Source: Kibdelosporangium sp. MJ126-NF4
Lineage (GTDB): Bacteria; Actinomycetota; Actinomycetes; Mycobacteriales; Pseudonocardiaceae
Direction of reading: 5' to 3'
Assembly (NCBI RefSeq): GCF_000826545.1
Contig: NZ_CDME01000010.1
Span: 307,019-371,018 of the forward strand
Length of the DNA: 64,000 bases
Below the pieces are notes generated by a model. The model saw only the letters and a list, made by a program, of their open reading frames with translations. It ran no database searches and was not told the DNA's origin. Shown here piece after piece: positions 7,930 to 17,016 of this stretch (position 1 is its first letter; the number at the start of each line of letters is the position of its first letter). The translations under genes were made by a program, and so were the position numbers.

Positions 7930-10431
7930 TCATGGCGTGTCGAACGGCACGCGAGCCAGGGGATTGTCCAGGTGCAGCTGCTCGTCGCCGAGGTCGGCCG
8001 GTCGGCCGTGCACGGTGAACGGGCCGGTCCAGTGCAGGCTCAGGCCGCGGTAGTCCACGCCGTCGGGCGCGAACTCCGGTTCGCCCAGCGCGGCGGTGAA
8101 GTCCGCGAACGAGCCGTCGACCGCGCGCCTGCCGACCACGCACACCCACGACGTGCCAGCTCCCCGCGCCCGCACTTCCTGGTAGGCGTTCGGACCCGTG
8201 GTCAGCACCCGGCAACCACCCGCAGTGGCCAGCGCGACATAGCCTTCACCCCGACGGCCGACCAACCACGGCCCACCGGAAACCCATTCGTCCAAGGTGG
8301 ACAGCGGGAACCACGCGTGCGTGAACCCCATCGGATCGTCCTGCGGGATGTGGTACACGGCAAGGACTGTGTCGCGGTGCTGACGTGCACGCGGCAGGAT
8401 CCGGTTGCCCGCCCAGGCGTTCGGGCGCGCGGACGAGTGTGTGGCGTCGTTGGGGGCGTGCGTCACGTAAACCTGGGTCTCCGGGCCGAGCGTTGCCGCC
8501 CAGATGTGCTCCTGCAGGCCCGGCAGGCCGGACCGGTAGTCCTGGACGCTGGACAGCATCGCGTCCGGTGTCTTGTACACCACCAGATCCGACGAGTACG
8601 GCCGGGACAGCAGATCGTGGTGCAGCCGGTACTCACCGCGATACCGCTGCCTGCCCAGCCACTCCTGGGGCACCTTTGACGCCTCCGCCAGCTGCTCGGG
8701 CACCTGGTAGCGCTGTGCGGTGGCCAGGACGGTCGCGGGCAGCGTGGCGTGGTTGAGGGCTCCCATTCCCCAGCAGAGCCACATGATCGACGCTGTCTCC
8801 TCCAGCCGGGCGGTCCGCTGGGTCTGCACGTACGAGCGGCCGTGCGCGGAGACATGCGCGCCGTACCAGGAGTTGAAGGCCAGCGTGAGCAAGGTCTTGT
8901 CCAGCAGCCGCCGCGCCAGGTCCCGGACCGTCTCGTCGTCGGCGAACTCGACGAGCGAGGTCAGCGCCAGCACGTCCACCGCGAGGTACGCGTTCGAGTC
9001 GAACTCGCTGTACCCACCGGCGAGCTTGCGCGTCAGCCACTGCTCGGCCATCGTGCGGCCGTGCTCGGCGTGCCGCTCGCCGGTCCATCCGGTGTTGCGG
9101 AAGACCTCCTGCGCGAACGCCTGCCCGGCGAGCATTTCCGCGGTGTGCCAGACCAGCTGGTGGTTCTCGGTGAAGTAGCACATCGCGTCCAGGCCCGGCT
9201 GGTCGATCCAGTACTTCAGACCGAGCAGGGGTTTGCGGACATGGTCACGTGCGTCGTGCCTGCGGTGCCACAGGTGCAGCAGCCCCAGTGCCTCGAAGTC
9301 GGCGCAGTCGGCCCGGTTCTCGATCATCCACAGTGACCGTTCGAGCGCCTCGGGGCGCAGCGCCCGCTCGGGATTCAACGCCAGCGCCGCGAGTTCGGCG
9401 GCGCACCCGTTGGGGCCTTGTGCCGCGTGTTCCAGCACTTCCCGTCGCCAGTCCTCGGGCCCGCCGACGGGCGCTGTCCGCCCGTGCGGCAGCATCGCCA
9501 CGGGGAACTCGCGGAACAGCGGCGAGCCGGGGACAGAGACCCGGACAGTGTGCTCGCCTGTTGTCAGCATCGACGCGGAACCGACCCCGGCGTCTCCCAC
9601 CAACTGGGCCAGCGGGACCGTGACACTGCCACCGTCCAGCGTGACCGTGCGCTCGATCGGGCCACAGTGGACGTTCACTGTCACGCCGTCGGGCCCGGTG
9701 AGCTCGACCTCCGGTTCCGTCATGCCCCAGCGCGGTGTGCCGACCGCGTCCAGGATCTGCTCGGCGAACTCGGCGGCCCGCTCATCCGCGCCCGGACTGG
9801 GCACGACCACGCGGACCGGCAAGCCGCCGACACGCAACCGGACGACCTGGCGGCACTCGCGGAAGCCGATCTGCCACGAGCACACCACGACCTCGGTCAC
9901 ACCCGACGGCAGCCACACCTTGACCTCGTGCTCGGCGGGCTCCATGTACGTCACCTGGCCGGTCCGCAGCACACACTCACCACCGACGTACAGCAACACC
10001 GGACCGGTGCTCGCCAGTCTCAGCGTCCGCCACTCCGCCTGGTCCACCTCGAAAGCCGTGGCGGCCATGGCGATCCGCAGCTCCGGAGTGAAGCAGAACT
10101 CGCTCCAGTCCACCAGGCCGTCGGACGTCGTGTGCACGCGCCGCCATGTGCCTTGGTGCTCGGCGCCGGTCGGCCCGGTGTACGTGACCTCGCCGCCCTC
10201 CACGACCGCGGGCAGCGACTGATCGCGCAGCGGCCAGCGCTCGTGCAGCCTGGCCTTGAGCGGAGTGACGTCCGGACCGTTGGTCAACACCCAACGACCA
10301 TCCGGCCCCCACGGCGGGCCGTCGGCGTCCAGCACACCGGAGAGATCGACCGTCTCGGCCCAGCCGCCTGCCACCAGCCAGTCCCGTACCGTCCCGCGTT
10401 CGTCGAGCCGGTGGGTGGTGCGTCCAGTCAT
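7930..10431 (-). CDS. Large alpha/alpha-toroid glycoside hydrolase or polysaccharide-lyase-like protein
   Basis: An 833-residue cytoplasmic protein (no signal peptide). The N-terminal ~300 residues look beta-rich and may be a carbohydrate-binding or galactose-binding-like module. The middle contains helical repeats with aromatic and His-rich loops such as ENHQLVWHTAEMLAGQ and GYSEFDSNAYLAVDVLAL, reminiscent of the (alpha/alpha)n toroid of polysaccharide lyases and unsaturated glycuronyl hydrolases. The C-terminal part looks like the heparinase-type beta-sandwich. I cannot place it in a named CAZy family. Its ATG overlaps the stop of the upstream permease (ATGA), so it probably degrades the oligosaccharide the ABC system imports. 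The ATG chosen gives this coupling; upstream in-frame sequence is antisense-like. Confidence 0.65.
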   Translation of the reverse strand: MTGRTTHRLDERGTVRDWLVAGGWAETVDLSGVLDADGPPWGPDGRWVLTNGPDVTPLKARLHERWPLRDQSLPAVVEGGEVTYTGPTGAEHQGTWRRVHTTSDGLVDWSEFCFTPELRIAMAATAFEVDQAEWRTLRLASTGPVLLYVGGECVLRTGQVTYMEPAEHEVKVWLPSGVTEVVVCSWQIGFRECRQVVRLRVGGLPVRVVVPSPGADERAAEFAEQILDAVGTPRWGMTEPEVELTGPDGVTVNVHCGPIERTVTLDGGSVTVPLAQLVGDAGVGSASMLTTGEHTVRVSVPGSPLFREFPVAMLPHGRTAPVGGPEDWRREVLEHAAQGPNGCAAELAALALNPERALRPEALERSLWMIENRADCADFEALGLLHLWHRRHDARDHVRKPLLGLKYWIDQPGLDAMCYFTENHQLVWHTAEMLAGQAFAQEVFRNTGWTGERHAEHGRTMAEQWLTRKLAGGYSEFDSNAYLAVDVLALTSLVEFADDETVRDLARRLLDKTLLTLAFNSWYGAHVSAHGRSYVQTQRTARLEETASIMWLCWGMGALNHATLPATVLATAQRYQVPEQLAEASKVPQEWLGRQRYRGEYRLHHDLLSRPYSSDLVVYKTPDAMLSSVQDYRSGLPGLQEHIWAATLGPETQVYVTHAPNDATHSSARPNAWAGNRILPRARQHRDTVLAVYHIPQDDPMGFTHAWFPLSTLDEWVSGGPWLVGRRGEGYVALATAGGCRVLTTGPNAYQEVRARGAGTSWVCVVGRRAVDGSFADFTAALGEPEFAPDGVDYRGLSLHWTGPFTVHGRPADLGDEQLHLDNPLARVPFDTP

Positions 10432-11318
10432 TTCAGCCCCGTCTGCGAGATTCCCTTGACGATGTGCCGCTGAGTGAAGAGGAACACGATGATCACCGGG
10501 ATCATGCTGACCACCGACATGGCCAGGATGTAGTTGAACGGGACGACTTCCTCGCTGTTGAACTGGGCGAGCGCCACCGGCAGCGTGTACAGGTCCTGCG
10601 ACTGGGCGATCACCAGCGGCCACAGGAAGTCGTTCCACCGCCAGATCACCGAGAAGATCGTGACCACGGCCAGCACCGGACGGCACAGCGGCAGGATCAG
10701 CCGCAGGAAGATCCGGAACTCACCGGCGCCGTCGATGCGCGCGGCCTCCAGCAGGTCGTCCGGGATGGTCAGCATGTACTGGCGCAGCAGGAACACCCCG
10801 GTCGGCGTCGCCGCGGGCGGGATGATCATCCCGAGCAGCGAGTTGGTCAGCCCCATGTCCGCGGCCACCTGGTGCAGCGGGATCAGGATGATCTGCAACG
10901 GGATCATGATCGTGCCCAGCGTGACGAGGAACAACACGTTGCGGCCGCGGAAGTTGTACTTGGCCAGCGCGTACGCCGCCATCGAGTTGATCACCAGGGT
11001 GAGCACGGTCGCCGACACCGTCACGATGGTGCTGTTGGTCAGGTACACGCCGAAGTCGAAGCGGGACAACGCCTCGGAGTAGTTGTCCAGGGACAACGAG
11101 TCCGGCAGCAGCGTCGGCGGGCGGGCCGCCAGTTCCGTGCGCGTCTTGAACGACGACAGCATCGTCCAGACCACCGGCGCCAGGAACAGCAGCGACAACG
11201 CGATCAGCCCGGCGTACATCAGGACTTTCGCCGCGGTCGGCGGTGCGGTCGCCGACGCAGAGGTCCACGTGGACTTCTTCGGCGGTGTCTTGGCCCGCCG
11301 CGGCTGGAGGCCGATCAC
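10428..11318 (-). CDS. Carbohydrate ABC transporter permease (MalG type)
   Basis: A 296-residue inner-membrane permease with six transmembrane segments and the EAA loop EAARIDGAGEFRIFLRLILP that contacts the ATPase. It is one half of the sugar channel together with the MalF-type partner encoded upstream. I placed the start at the GTG that overlaps the partner's stop (ATGTGA); the N-terminal ~30 residues before the first helix are basic and flexible. The stop overlaps the start of the hydrolase/lyase-like gene. No ATPase gene is present in the operon, which is normal for actinomycetes, where one MsiK-type ATPase serves many importers. Confidence 0.9.
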   Translation of the reverse strand: MIGLQPRRAKTPPKKSTWTSASATAPPTAAKVLMYAGLIALSLLFLAPVVWTMLSSFKTRTELAARPPTLLPDSLSLDNYSEALSRFDFGVYLTNSTIVTVSATVLTLVINSMAAYALAKYNFRGRNVLFLVTLGTIMIPLQIILIPLHQVAADMGLTNSLLGMIIPPAATPTGVFLLRQYMLTIPDDLLEAARIDGAGEFRIFLRLILPLCRPVLAVVTIFSVIWRWNDFLWPLVIAQSQDLYTLPVALAQFNSEEVVPFNYILAMSVVSMIPVIIVFLFTQRHIVKGISQTGLK

Positions 11319-12193
11319 ATCGACTCCCGCCGTCGGCCGTACAGGAAGTTCAGCATCGTCAACGCGAAGATCGTGCAGAACAGCACGACCGATCCGGCCG
11401 CCGCCAGTCCGTACTGGATGGGGGAGCGGAACGCGTGCTCGTAGATGTACTGCACCATCAACGTGGTGGCGCCGAGCGGGCCACCGCCGGTGAGCGTGTA
11501 GATGAAGTCGAACGCCTGGAACCCGGCGATCATCGACAGGATCACCACCACCAGCGTGGTCGGCCGCAGCAGCGGCCACGTCACGTGCTGGAAGCGTTGC
11601 CACGCACCGGCTCCGTCGATGCGGGCCGCCTCGTAGTACGAACCGTCGATGCCCTGCAGCCCGGCCATGATGATCAGCGTGTAGAACCCCACGTGCATCC
11701 ACACGCCGACGAACACCGTCACCCCGAGCGCCGTCGGCCCGTCGACCAGCCAGCCGACATCCAGTCCCAGCACCGAGTTCAGCGCGCCGGACCGGCGTTC
11801 CAGAATCCAGCTCCACAACAGGCCGACCACCACCGGCGACAGCAGCACCGGCAGGAAGAACGCCGCGCGGAAGAACCCGCGCGCCCGGATCGGCTGGGTC
11901 AGCAGCAACGCCAGCCCGATCGCGGCCACCGTGGAGATCAGCACGAACGCGACCACGAAGATCAGCGACGCGCGGGCCGCCGTCCAGAACTCCGCGTCAC
12001 TGAACAGTTTGCCGTAGTTGGCGGTGCCGACCGGGGTGAACGTCCGGCCGTTGGAGCTGTCGAACGCGCTGATGTTGAAGCCGTTGATCGCCGGGTAGAT
12101 GATGAACACGCCGAAGATCAGCATGTTCGGCAGGATGAACAGGTAGGGCGCGATCCGCTGGTTCCACGGCCTGACCTGGCGGCGCCGGGTCAT
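11315..12193 (-). CDS. Carbohydrate ABC transporter permease (MalF type)
   Basis: A 292-residue permease with six transmembrane helices and the EAA motif EAARIDGAGAWQRFQHVTWP. It pairs with the MalG-type protein to form the translocation pore for the sugar delivered by the lipoprotein encoded just upstream. Its ATG overlaps the lipoprotein stop (ATGA), and its own stop overlaps the next permease start, so the three transporter genes are translationally coupled. The N-terminus RRRQVRPWNQRIAPYLF is typical of the family. Confidence 0.9.
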   Translation of the reverse strand: MTRRRQVRPWNQRIAPYLFILPNMLIFGVFIIYPAINGFNISAFDSSNGRTFTPVGTANYGKLFSDAEFWTAARASLIFVVAFVLISTVAAIGLALLLTQPIRARGFFRAAFFLPVLLSPVVVGLLWSWILERRSGALNSVLGLDVGWLVDGPTALGVTVFVGVWMHVGFYTLIIMAGLQGIDGSYYEAARIDGAGAWQRFQHVTWPLLRPTTLVVVILSMIAGFQAFDFIYTLTGGGPLGATTLMVQYIYEHAFRSPIQYGLAAAGSVVLFCTIFALTMLNFLYGRRRESM

Positions 12194-13461
12194 TTGCGGG
12201 CGGCCTCCAGGTTCTTCTCCGCCGTGGCACGGATCTTGGCCACCGTGTCCTCAACCGACTGCTGCCCGGCGATCGCGGCGGCGAGCTCCTTGATGACGGG
12301 GATGGACGTCGGTGTGAAACCGGGGCTGTAGTTGGTGGCGTATCCGGCCGGGTCCGTTCGTTTGATGTCCGCGAGGAACACCGCCATGTCCGCGGCCCGT
12401 TCCGGATACTGAACGCCCTCGGCGATCAGATCCTTGCGCGTCGGCAGGAACCTCGCCTCCTTGGCGAACTTCTCCTGTGCCGCGCGGCTGTTCATGAACG
12501 CGATGAATTTCGCGGCCAGCTTCGGGTTCGAGCTCTGCTTGAACGCGGCCATGAACTTCTCACCGGGGTAGCCACCGCAGCGCACCGCGCACGGGTTGGG
12601 GATCGCCGCCCACTGGAACTTCGCGTCCTTGGCGAGCTGGCTGACCTGCCAGTTGCCGCTGAAGTACACCGGTGCGTCCCCGGCGAGGAAGATGTCGTTG
12701 GCGCCCTTGTACTTGCTGCCCGACTCCAGCCAGAAGTCCTTGGACATCACGCCCTGCTGGTTCAGGTCGACGAAAAGCCGGACGGCCGTCGCCGCCTTGG
12801 CCGGGTCGAACTCGACCTTGCCGTCGGTGCCGAACAGGTTGGTGCCGAACTGGTTGAACATCCCGGACACCCGGTGGCCGGACTTGTCGTAGGCGATCGC
12901 GTACGGCTTCCCGTTGGCCTGCTGGACCTTCTTGGCCGCGGTGACCAGCTCGTCCCAGGTCCACGGCTTGTCGACGGGCGGCGGGGCGACACCGGCCTTG
13001 GTGAACTGGTCGACGTTGATGAACGGCCCGTTCATGGTCAGGTCACTCGGCACGGCGAGCAGCGCGCCGCCTTCGCCGTGGATGTAGGCCTGTGCCTCGT
13101 CATGGTACTGGCCGCCGATGTCCTGGCCCGCGCCCTTGAGGTCGAGCAGCGCGTCCCGGAACCCGGTGAGGGTGTGCGTCCGCATCACGTCCGGGGCGTT
13201 GTTGCTGGCGATCCGGCCCTGCAACTGCTTCTCGAGCTCGGCGAACGGCACGATCTGCAGGTCGACGGTCGCGCCGGTCTCCTGTTCGAACTGTTTGATC
13301 AGCGTCCGGGTCGCCTGTTCGTCCGGCCCGTCGGTGAAGTACACATAGGTCAGCTTGTTGGGCGCGGATCCGTTGCCCCCGCTGCTGTCGGTCGTTCCCG
13401 GCGCGCACCCCGCGAGCACACACAGCACAGCGCCGACGATCATTCCCAAGCCTCTTCGCAT
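12190..13461 (-). CDS. Extracellular sugar-binding lipoprotein of ABC importer
   Basis: A 423-residue solute-binding protein with a lipoprotein signal; the lipobox LAGC places the lipidated Cys at residue 19. The mature part has the family-1 fold signature (FEQETGATVDLQIVPFAELEKQL) and an aromatic sugar-site candidate region (DKPWTWDELVTAAKK). It captures an oligosaccharide outside the membrane and hands it to the MalF/MalG-type pair. It is the first gene of the operon. The ATG follows a GGGAGGG ribosome-binding sequence, and the promoter is bracketed by two LacI-type operators, so expression is probably induced by the imported sugar. The exact sugar is unknown. Confidence 0.9.
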   Translation of the reverse strand: MRRGLGMIVGAVLCVLAGCAPGTTDSSGGNGSAPNKLTYVYFTDGPDEQATRTLIKQFEQETGATVDLQIVPFAELEKQLQGRIASNNAPDVMRTHTLTGFRDALLDLKGAGQDIGGQYHDEAQAYIHGEGGALLAVPSDLTMNGPFINVDQFTKAGVAPPPVDKPWTWDELVTAAKKVQQANGKPYAIAYDKSGHRVSGMFNQFGTNLFGTDGKVEFDPAKAATAVRLFVDLNQQGVMSKDFWLESGSKYKGANDIFLAGDAPVYFSGNWQVSQLAKDAKFQWAAIPNPCAVRCGGYPGEKFMAAFKQSSNPKLAAKFIAFMNSRAAQEKFAKEARFLPTRKDLIAEGVQYPERAADMAVFLADIKRTDPAGYATNYSPGFTPTSIPVIKELAAAIAGQQSVEDTVAKIRATAEKNLEAARK

Positions 13462-13476
13462 GGGCGCACCCTCCCA

Positions 13477-13488
13477 GTAAGCGCTTAC
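13477..13488. promoter_or_regulatory. LacI-family operator O1
   Basis: Perfect 12-bp palindrome GTAAGCGCTTAC, with the central CG step and half-sites usual for LacI/GalR-family sugar repressors. It lies just downstream of the predicted -10, over the likely transcription start of the sugar-uptake operon. Confidence 0.75.
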
Positions 13489-13494
13489 CGGGGC

Positions 13495-13523
13495 ACCCTA
13501 TGACTACATATGTGAACAGTCAA
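13495..13523 (-). promoter_or_regulatory. Promoter of the sugar-uptake operon
   Basis: On the minus strand, -35 TTGACT (13518-13523) and -10 TAGGGT (13495-13500) are separated by exactly 17 bases, matching a housekeeping sigma promoter. It lies between two LacI-type operators, about 34 bases upstream of the lipoprotein ATG. Confidence 0.65.
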
Positions 13524-13542
13524 CGGCGAGCTGGTTTCGTTA

Positions 13543-13554
13543 GTAAGCGCTTGT
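13543..13554. promoter_or_regulatory. LacI-family operator O2
   Basis: GTAAGCGCTTGT, identical to O1 in 10 of 12 positions with the same AAGCGCTT core. It starts 66 bases from the start of O1, about six helical turns, so both sites face the same side of the DNA. It lies upstream of the -35 and also about 45 bases before the start of the plus-strand Rdx-like gene. Confidence 0.7.
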
Positions 13555-13598
13555 CGTGCGTGTGCCGATGGCCTGGAGTGGGCGGCATACTGGGCGTC

Positions 13599-13889
13599 GT
13601 GACCACGCGAGAGCCACGGCTGGAGATCGAGTACTGCACGCAGTGCAAGTGGCTGCTGCGTGCGGGCTGGACCGCGCAGGAGCTGCTGACCACGTTCACC
13701 GAGGAACTCGGCGAGGTGGCGCTGATCCCCGGCACAGGCGGGATCTTCGACGTCAGGATCGGCGGCGAGACCGTCTGGTCGCGCTCCCAGCAGGGTGGTT
13801 TCCCTGATCTGGCCGAGCTGAAGCAGGCGGTGCGTGACCGGATCGCGCCCGGTCGCGATCTCGGCCACAGCGACCGCCGCAAGTCCTAG
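13599..13889 (+). CDS. Rdx/SelW-family thioredoxin-like protein (Cys form)
   Basis: A 96-residue small protein of the SelW/SelT/SelH-like Rdx family. The signature CxxC lies in YCTQCKWLLRAGW, where selenoprotein relatives have CxxU; here both are cysteines. The C-terminal GGIFDVRIGGETVWSR beta-strand region is the usual second half of the fold. It is expected to be a cytosolic thiol redox protein of uncertain partner. The GTG start was chosen because the fold begins right after it (VTTREPRLEIEYC). An earlier in-frame ATG would run through the operator region. Its stop overlaps the stop of the convergent propeller gene by four bases. Confidence 0.8.
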   Translation: MTTREPRLEIEYCTQCKWLLRAGWTAQELLTTFTEELGEVALIPGTGGIFDVRIGGETVWSRSQQGGFPDLAELKQAVRDRIAPGRDLGHSDRRKS

Positions 13890-14941
13890 CCGGTGACCAC
13901 GACGGAGGCGTCCGGCTGGCGAAGCGTGGCGAAGGTCCCGAGGACGCGGCCGCGCAGCAGGTCGAGCACGGCGACCTGAGCGGTGTCCAACAGCGACACG
14001 TAGGCGAGCGGCTTGGTCGGGTGCAGCGTGGCAGCCGACGGCTTGCCGGGCAGCGAGGCCGTCCAGATCGGACGCAGCTGCGTGCTGACCATCGAGATGG
14101 CGTTGTTGGCCAGGTCGGTCACCAGCAGTTGGTCGTTCGACACGGTGTAGACCCGCAGCGGGTCGGTGCCGGGAAGCCGGAGCTCGTTGCGGACCCGCAT
14201 TGTGTATGCGTCCACCGCGACGACACCGGGGTTCTTGCGCGCGCCGACGTAGAGCGTGCGCTCGTCGAGGCTGAGGCAGCAGCTCTCCGGCAGTTGCCCG
14301 GGAGTGACGGTCACGGGCGCGATCGCGGCGTCGTACGGCCGGACCATGCTGACGGTGTGGGAGAGCAGGCCGGTCACGTAGGCGCGTTCGCCGCTGCGCG
14401 TGATGGCGAACATGTGGGCCTTGATGGCACCGGTGTTCACCGCCCGGCTGGGGCTGGTGCCGATGGGCGTGTCGAAGCCGAGCAGTACACCTTTCTCCTC
14501 GGACAACGCGTACAACCGGTTCTGGCCGTCCATGCCCATGCCGTGGATCCGGTTGAACGGCGCGAGCTGGATGGTGCGGACCAGCGTGCGTGCCCGCAGG
14601 TCGACGACGAACACGGCGGACGCGCCGGGCCCGACCACGTTCGCGAACTCCACGCCGTAGTGCCCGACGTACGCGAACCGCCGCTCACGGTCCGCGGTGA
14701 TCTCATGCGGGTAGTCGCCCAGTTCGACGTCCGACAGCCGCCTGCCGGAACCGGCGTCGAAGAACGCCAGCCGCCGATCACCCTTCTCCACCAGTGCCAG
14801 GACGTCGCCGGAGGCCTCGGCAGCGATGTCGGCGGCCCCAGCGGGTGATGCCACTGCGGGTGACGCCACTGCAGGGAGTGACAGGCCCGCCACTCCCGCT
14901 AACTTCATGGCGTTGCGCCGGGTGATCCCCTGGTCCTTCAT
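13886..14941 (-). CDS. Exported YncE-like beta-propeller protein
   Basis: A 351-residue protein with a probable twin-arginine signal (TRRNAMKLAG followed by a hydrophobic, Ala/Pro-rich stretch to about residue 37). The mature part is a seven-bladed-propeller-like repeat protein related to YncE/surface-layer propellers, with recurring blade motifs such as LSLDERTLYVGA and LHPTKPLAYVSLL. No catalytic residues can be named. Related propellers bind metals or cell-surface ligands, as in AztD, the periplasmic zinc chaperone; the siderophore-type importer just upstream makes a metal link possible but unproven. A separate hairpin terminates the importer before this gene. Confidence 0.75.
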   Translation of the reverse strand: MKDQGITRRNAMKLAGVAGLSLPAVASPAVASPAGAADIAAEASGDVLALVEKGDRRLAFFDAGSGRRLSDVELGDYPHEITADRERRFAYVGHYGVEFANVVGPGASAVFVVDLRARTLVRTIQLAPFNRIHGMGMDGQNRLYALSEEKGVLLGFDTPIGTSPSRAVNTGAIKAHMFAITRSGERAYVTGLLSHTVSMVRPYDAAIAPVTVTPGQLPESCCLSLDERTLYVGARKNPGVVAVDAYTMRVRNELRLPGTDPLRVYTVSNDQLLVTDLANNAISMVSTQLRPIWTASLPGKPSAATLHPTKPLAYVSLLDTAQVAVLDLLRGRVLGTFATLRQPDASVVVTG

Positions 14942-15046
14942 GGACGACTCCTCGTTGAGGATTGAACAAGTTTACGAGCAGACAGAAGCCGGAAAAGGGG
15001 CGAAACGCAACCACGGAATGGCGGTATTTGCCAGGCACCGGGCGCC

Positions 15047-15074
15047 GGGTGAGTTTCGCGATGCGAACTCACCC
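15047..15074 (-). terminator. Hairpin after the siderophore-type importer operon
   Basis: A 9-bp perfect inverted repeat (GGGTGAGTT at 15047-15055, complement at 15066-15074) with a 10-base loop. It lies 60-90 bases downstream, on the minus strand, of the ABC ATPase stop and upstream of the propeller gene. Confidence 0.55.
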
Positions 15075-15136
15075 GCGCTGACCAGCTCGATCCTGGACCC
15101 GGTTGCCGCCTGGGGGAAAAGTCCGTACGACAAAGA

Positions 15137-15964
15137 TCACGACAGTGTCGGGTTACCCGCGGCGCATGCGCCATCCTCACGTACGATCCGCTGCTCCCGA
15201 CCGGCCAACGCTGTGACGAAGTGCGGCCGCCCGGTCAGCGGGTGCGGCACGATCGTGCTGCGTACGCCGAAGACCTCGGCGACCCGGTCCGCGTCCAGAA
15301 CGTCCACAGCGGATCCCGCCGCGACCACGGTGCCCGACCGCAGCAGCACCAGCTGGTCGCAGTACGCGGCGGCCAGGTCCAGGTCGTGCAGCGCGGCGAT
15401 GATGGTCAGATCCAGCCCGGTCACCAGGTCGAGCAGTTCGAGCTGGGCGCCGACGTCGAGGTGGTTGGTCGGTTCGTCCAGCAGCAGCACCGGCGCCTGC
15501 TGCGCGATCGCCCTGGCCACCAGCACCCGCTGCCGTTCACCGCCCGACAGGCTCGCGAAGATCCGGTTGCCCGCCCACCGCATCGACACCTGGTCCAGCG
15601 CCGACCGGACGATCTCGCGGTCCGCGGTGCTCTCCCGGTCGAGTATGCCCTTGTGCGGGATCCGGCCCATCGCGACGACCTCCGTCACCGAGAAGTCGTT
15701 GTCCAGATCGTGGTCCTGGGAGACGACAGCGGTCCGCTTGCCCGCCCTGCGCGCGGGCGTGCGCCACACGTCCTCGTCACCGATCAGCACGGACCCGGTG
15801 GACGGCCGCAGCGCCCGGTAGACGCACCGCAGCAACGTGCTTTTGCCCGAGCCGTTCGGGCCGATCAACCCGGTCACGCTGGACCGGGGCACGGTCAGTG
15901 ACGCCGAGCTCAGGATCGTGCTGTCGTCGATGACCACGCCGATCCCGCTGACCTCGATCCTCAT
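15137..15964 (-). CDS. Iron-siderophore-type ABC importer ATPase
   Basis: A 275-residue FecE-like ATPase. Walker A GPNGSGKST is at about residue 37-45, the ABC signature LSGGERQR near 140, Walker B VLLLDEP near 160, and the switch His in ALHDLD. It powers uptake through the FecCD-type permease. Its ATG overlaps the permease stop (ATGA). As third gene of a binding protein, permease, ATPase operon, it completes a self-sufficient importer for an iron chelate, cobamide or other metallophore. Confidence 0.9.
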   Translation of the reverse strand: MRIEVSGIGVVIDDSTILSSASLTVPRSSVTGLIGPNGSGKSTLLRCVYRALRPSTGSVLIGDEDVWRTPARRAGKRTAVVSQDHDLDNDFSVTEVVAMGRIPHKGILDRESTADREIVRSALDQVSMRWAGNRIFASLSGGERQRVLVARAIAQQAPVLLLDEPTNHLDVGAQLELLDLVTGLDLTIIAALHDLDLAAAYCDQLVLLRSGTVVAAGSAVDVLDADRVAEVFGVRSTIVPHPLTGRPHFVTALAGREQRIVREDGACAAGNPTLS

Positions 15965-17016
15965 CGCGCCCCCGTTCGCCGTCGACGCAACAGGATCAGG
16001 AAGAACGGTGCGCCGATGGCCGCGGTGAAGACCCCGATCGGCATCTCGTTGGGCCGGTCGACGGTCCGCGCGACCAGGTCGACGAGCACGAGGAACACCG
16101 CGCCGCCGAGCAACGACACCGGCAGGACCTTGCGGTTGTCCGGCCCGACCACCAACCGGGCGGCGTGCGGCACGATCAGCCCGACGAACCCGATGCCCCC
16201 GGCCGTGCTCACCACGGCCGCGGTGAGCAGTGAGGCGGACACCAGCAGGACGATCCGTGTCCGGTTGACGTTGATCCCCAGGCTGGCGGCGGTGTCGTCC
16301 CCGGCGGACAGCGCGTTCATCGTCCGCCCCTGGCCGAACAGCCACAGCGCGACCACCGCGGTGGCGGCGTACGGGACGGCCAGGCTCGCCCATGACGCAC
16401 CGGTGACCGAACCGAGCAGCCAGAACACGACGCTCCGCAGTTGCGCCGGATCAGCCTGCAACTGGATGTACCCGGTGATCGCCGTGCCCAGGTAGGCCAC
16501 CCCGACCCCGGCGAGGACGAGATTGCCCCCGGCCAGCCTGCCGCCGCGCTGCGCCATCGCGAACACCACCAGCACGCTGATCAGCGCACCGACGAACGCC
16601 GCGCCGGTGACCGAAAGCCCAGCCACAGCACCGAAAGTCAACGCCGTCACCGCGCCGACCGACGCACCGGCGCTCACCCCGAACATGTACGGATCGGCCA
16701 ACGGATTGCGGACCAACGTCTGCAGGCACAGTCCGGCGAGGCTCAGTCCACCGCCCGCGACCACTGCCAGCAGTACCCGCGGTGTCCGGAACGTCCACAC
16801 GATCTGGTCGATCGTCGAGTTCTGGCCGCTCGTGTCCGGGGAGCCGCCGGTGTGTGCCCAGAGCACGCCGACCACGTCACCGATCGGCACGTCGACTGTG
16901 CCGATCCCGATCGCGAAGGCCACCGCCAGCACCAGAGCGACGGCCAGTGCGATGACGAGGACGACGAACCCGCGGTCGCCGACCAGATGCGGGTTACCGG
17001 TCGCGGTGCGCGACAT
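15961..17016 (-). CDS. FecCD-family ABC permease
   Basis: A 351-residue membrane permease with about ten transmembrane helices and the family loop GLCLQTLVRNPLADPYMFGVS. It forms a homodimeric channel for siderophore or vitamin B12 uptake. I chose the ATG of MSRTATGNP; a TTG 15 bases upstream is possible. The gene begins inside the end of the binding-protein gene (23-base overlap), which indicates coupled translation. Only one permease gene is present, so a homodimer is expected. Confidence 0.88.
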   Translation of the reverse strand: MSRTATGNPHLVGDRGFVVLVIALAVALVLAVAFAIGIGTVDVPIGDVVGVLWAHTGGSPDTSGQNSTIDQIVWTFRTPRVLLAVVAGGGLSLAGLCLQTLVRNPLADPYMFGVSAGASVGAVTALTFGAVAGLSVTGAAFVGALISVLVVFAMAQRGGRLAGGNLVLAGVGVAYLGTAITGYIQLQADPAQLRSVVFWLLGSVTGASWASLAVPYAATAVVALWLFGQGRTMNALSAGDDTAASLGINVNRTRIVLLVSASLLTAAVVSTAGGIGFVGLIVPHAARLVVGPDNRKVLPVSLLGGAVFLVLVDLVARTVDRPNEMPIGVFTAAIGAPFFLILLRRRRTGAR

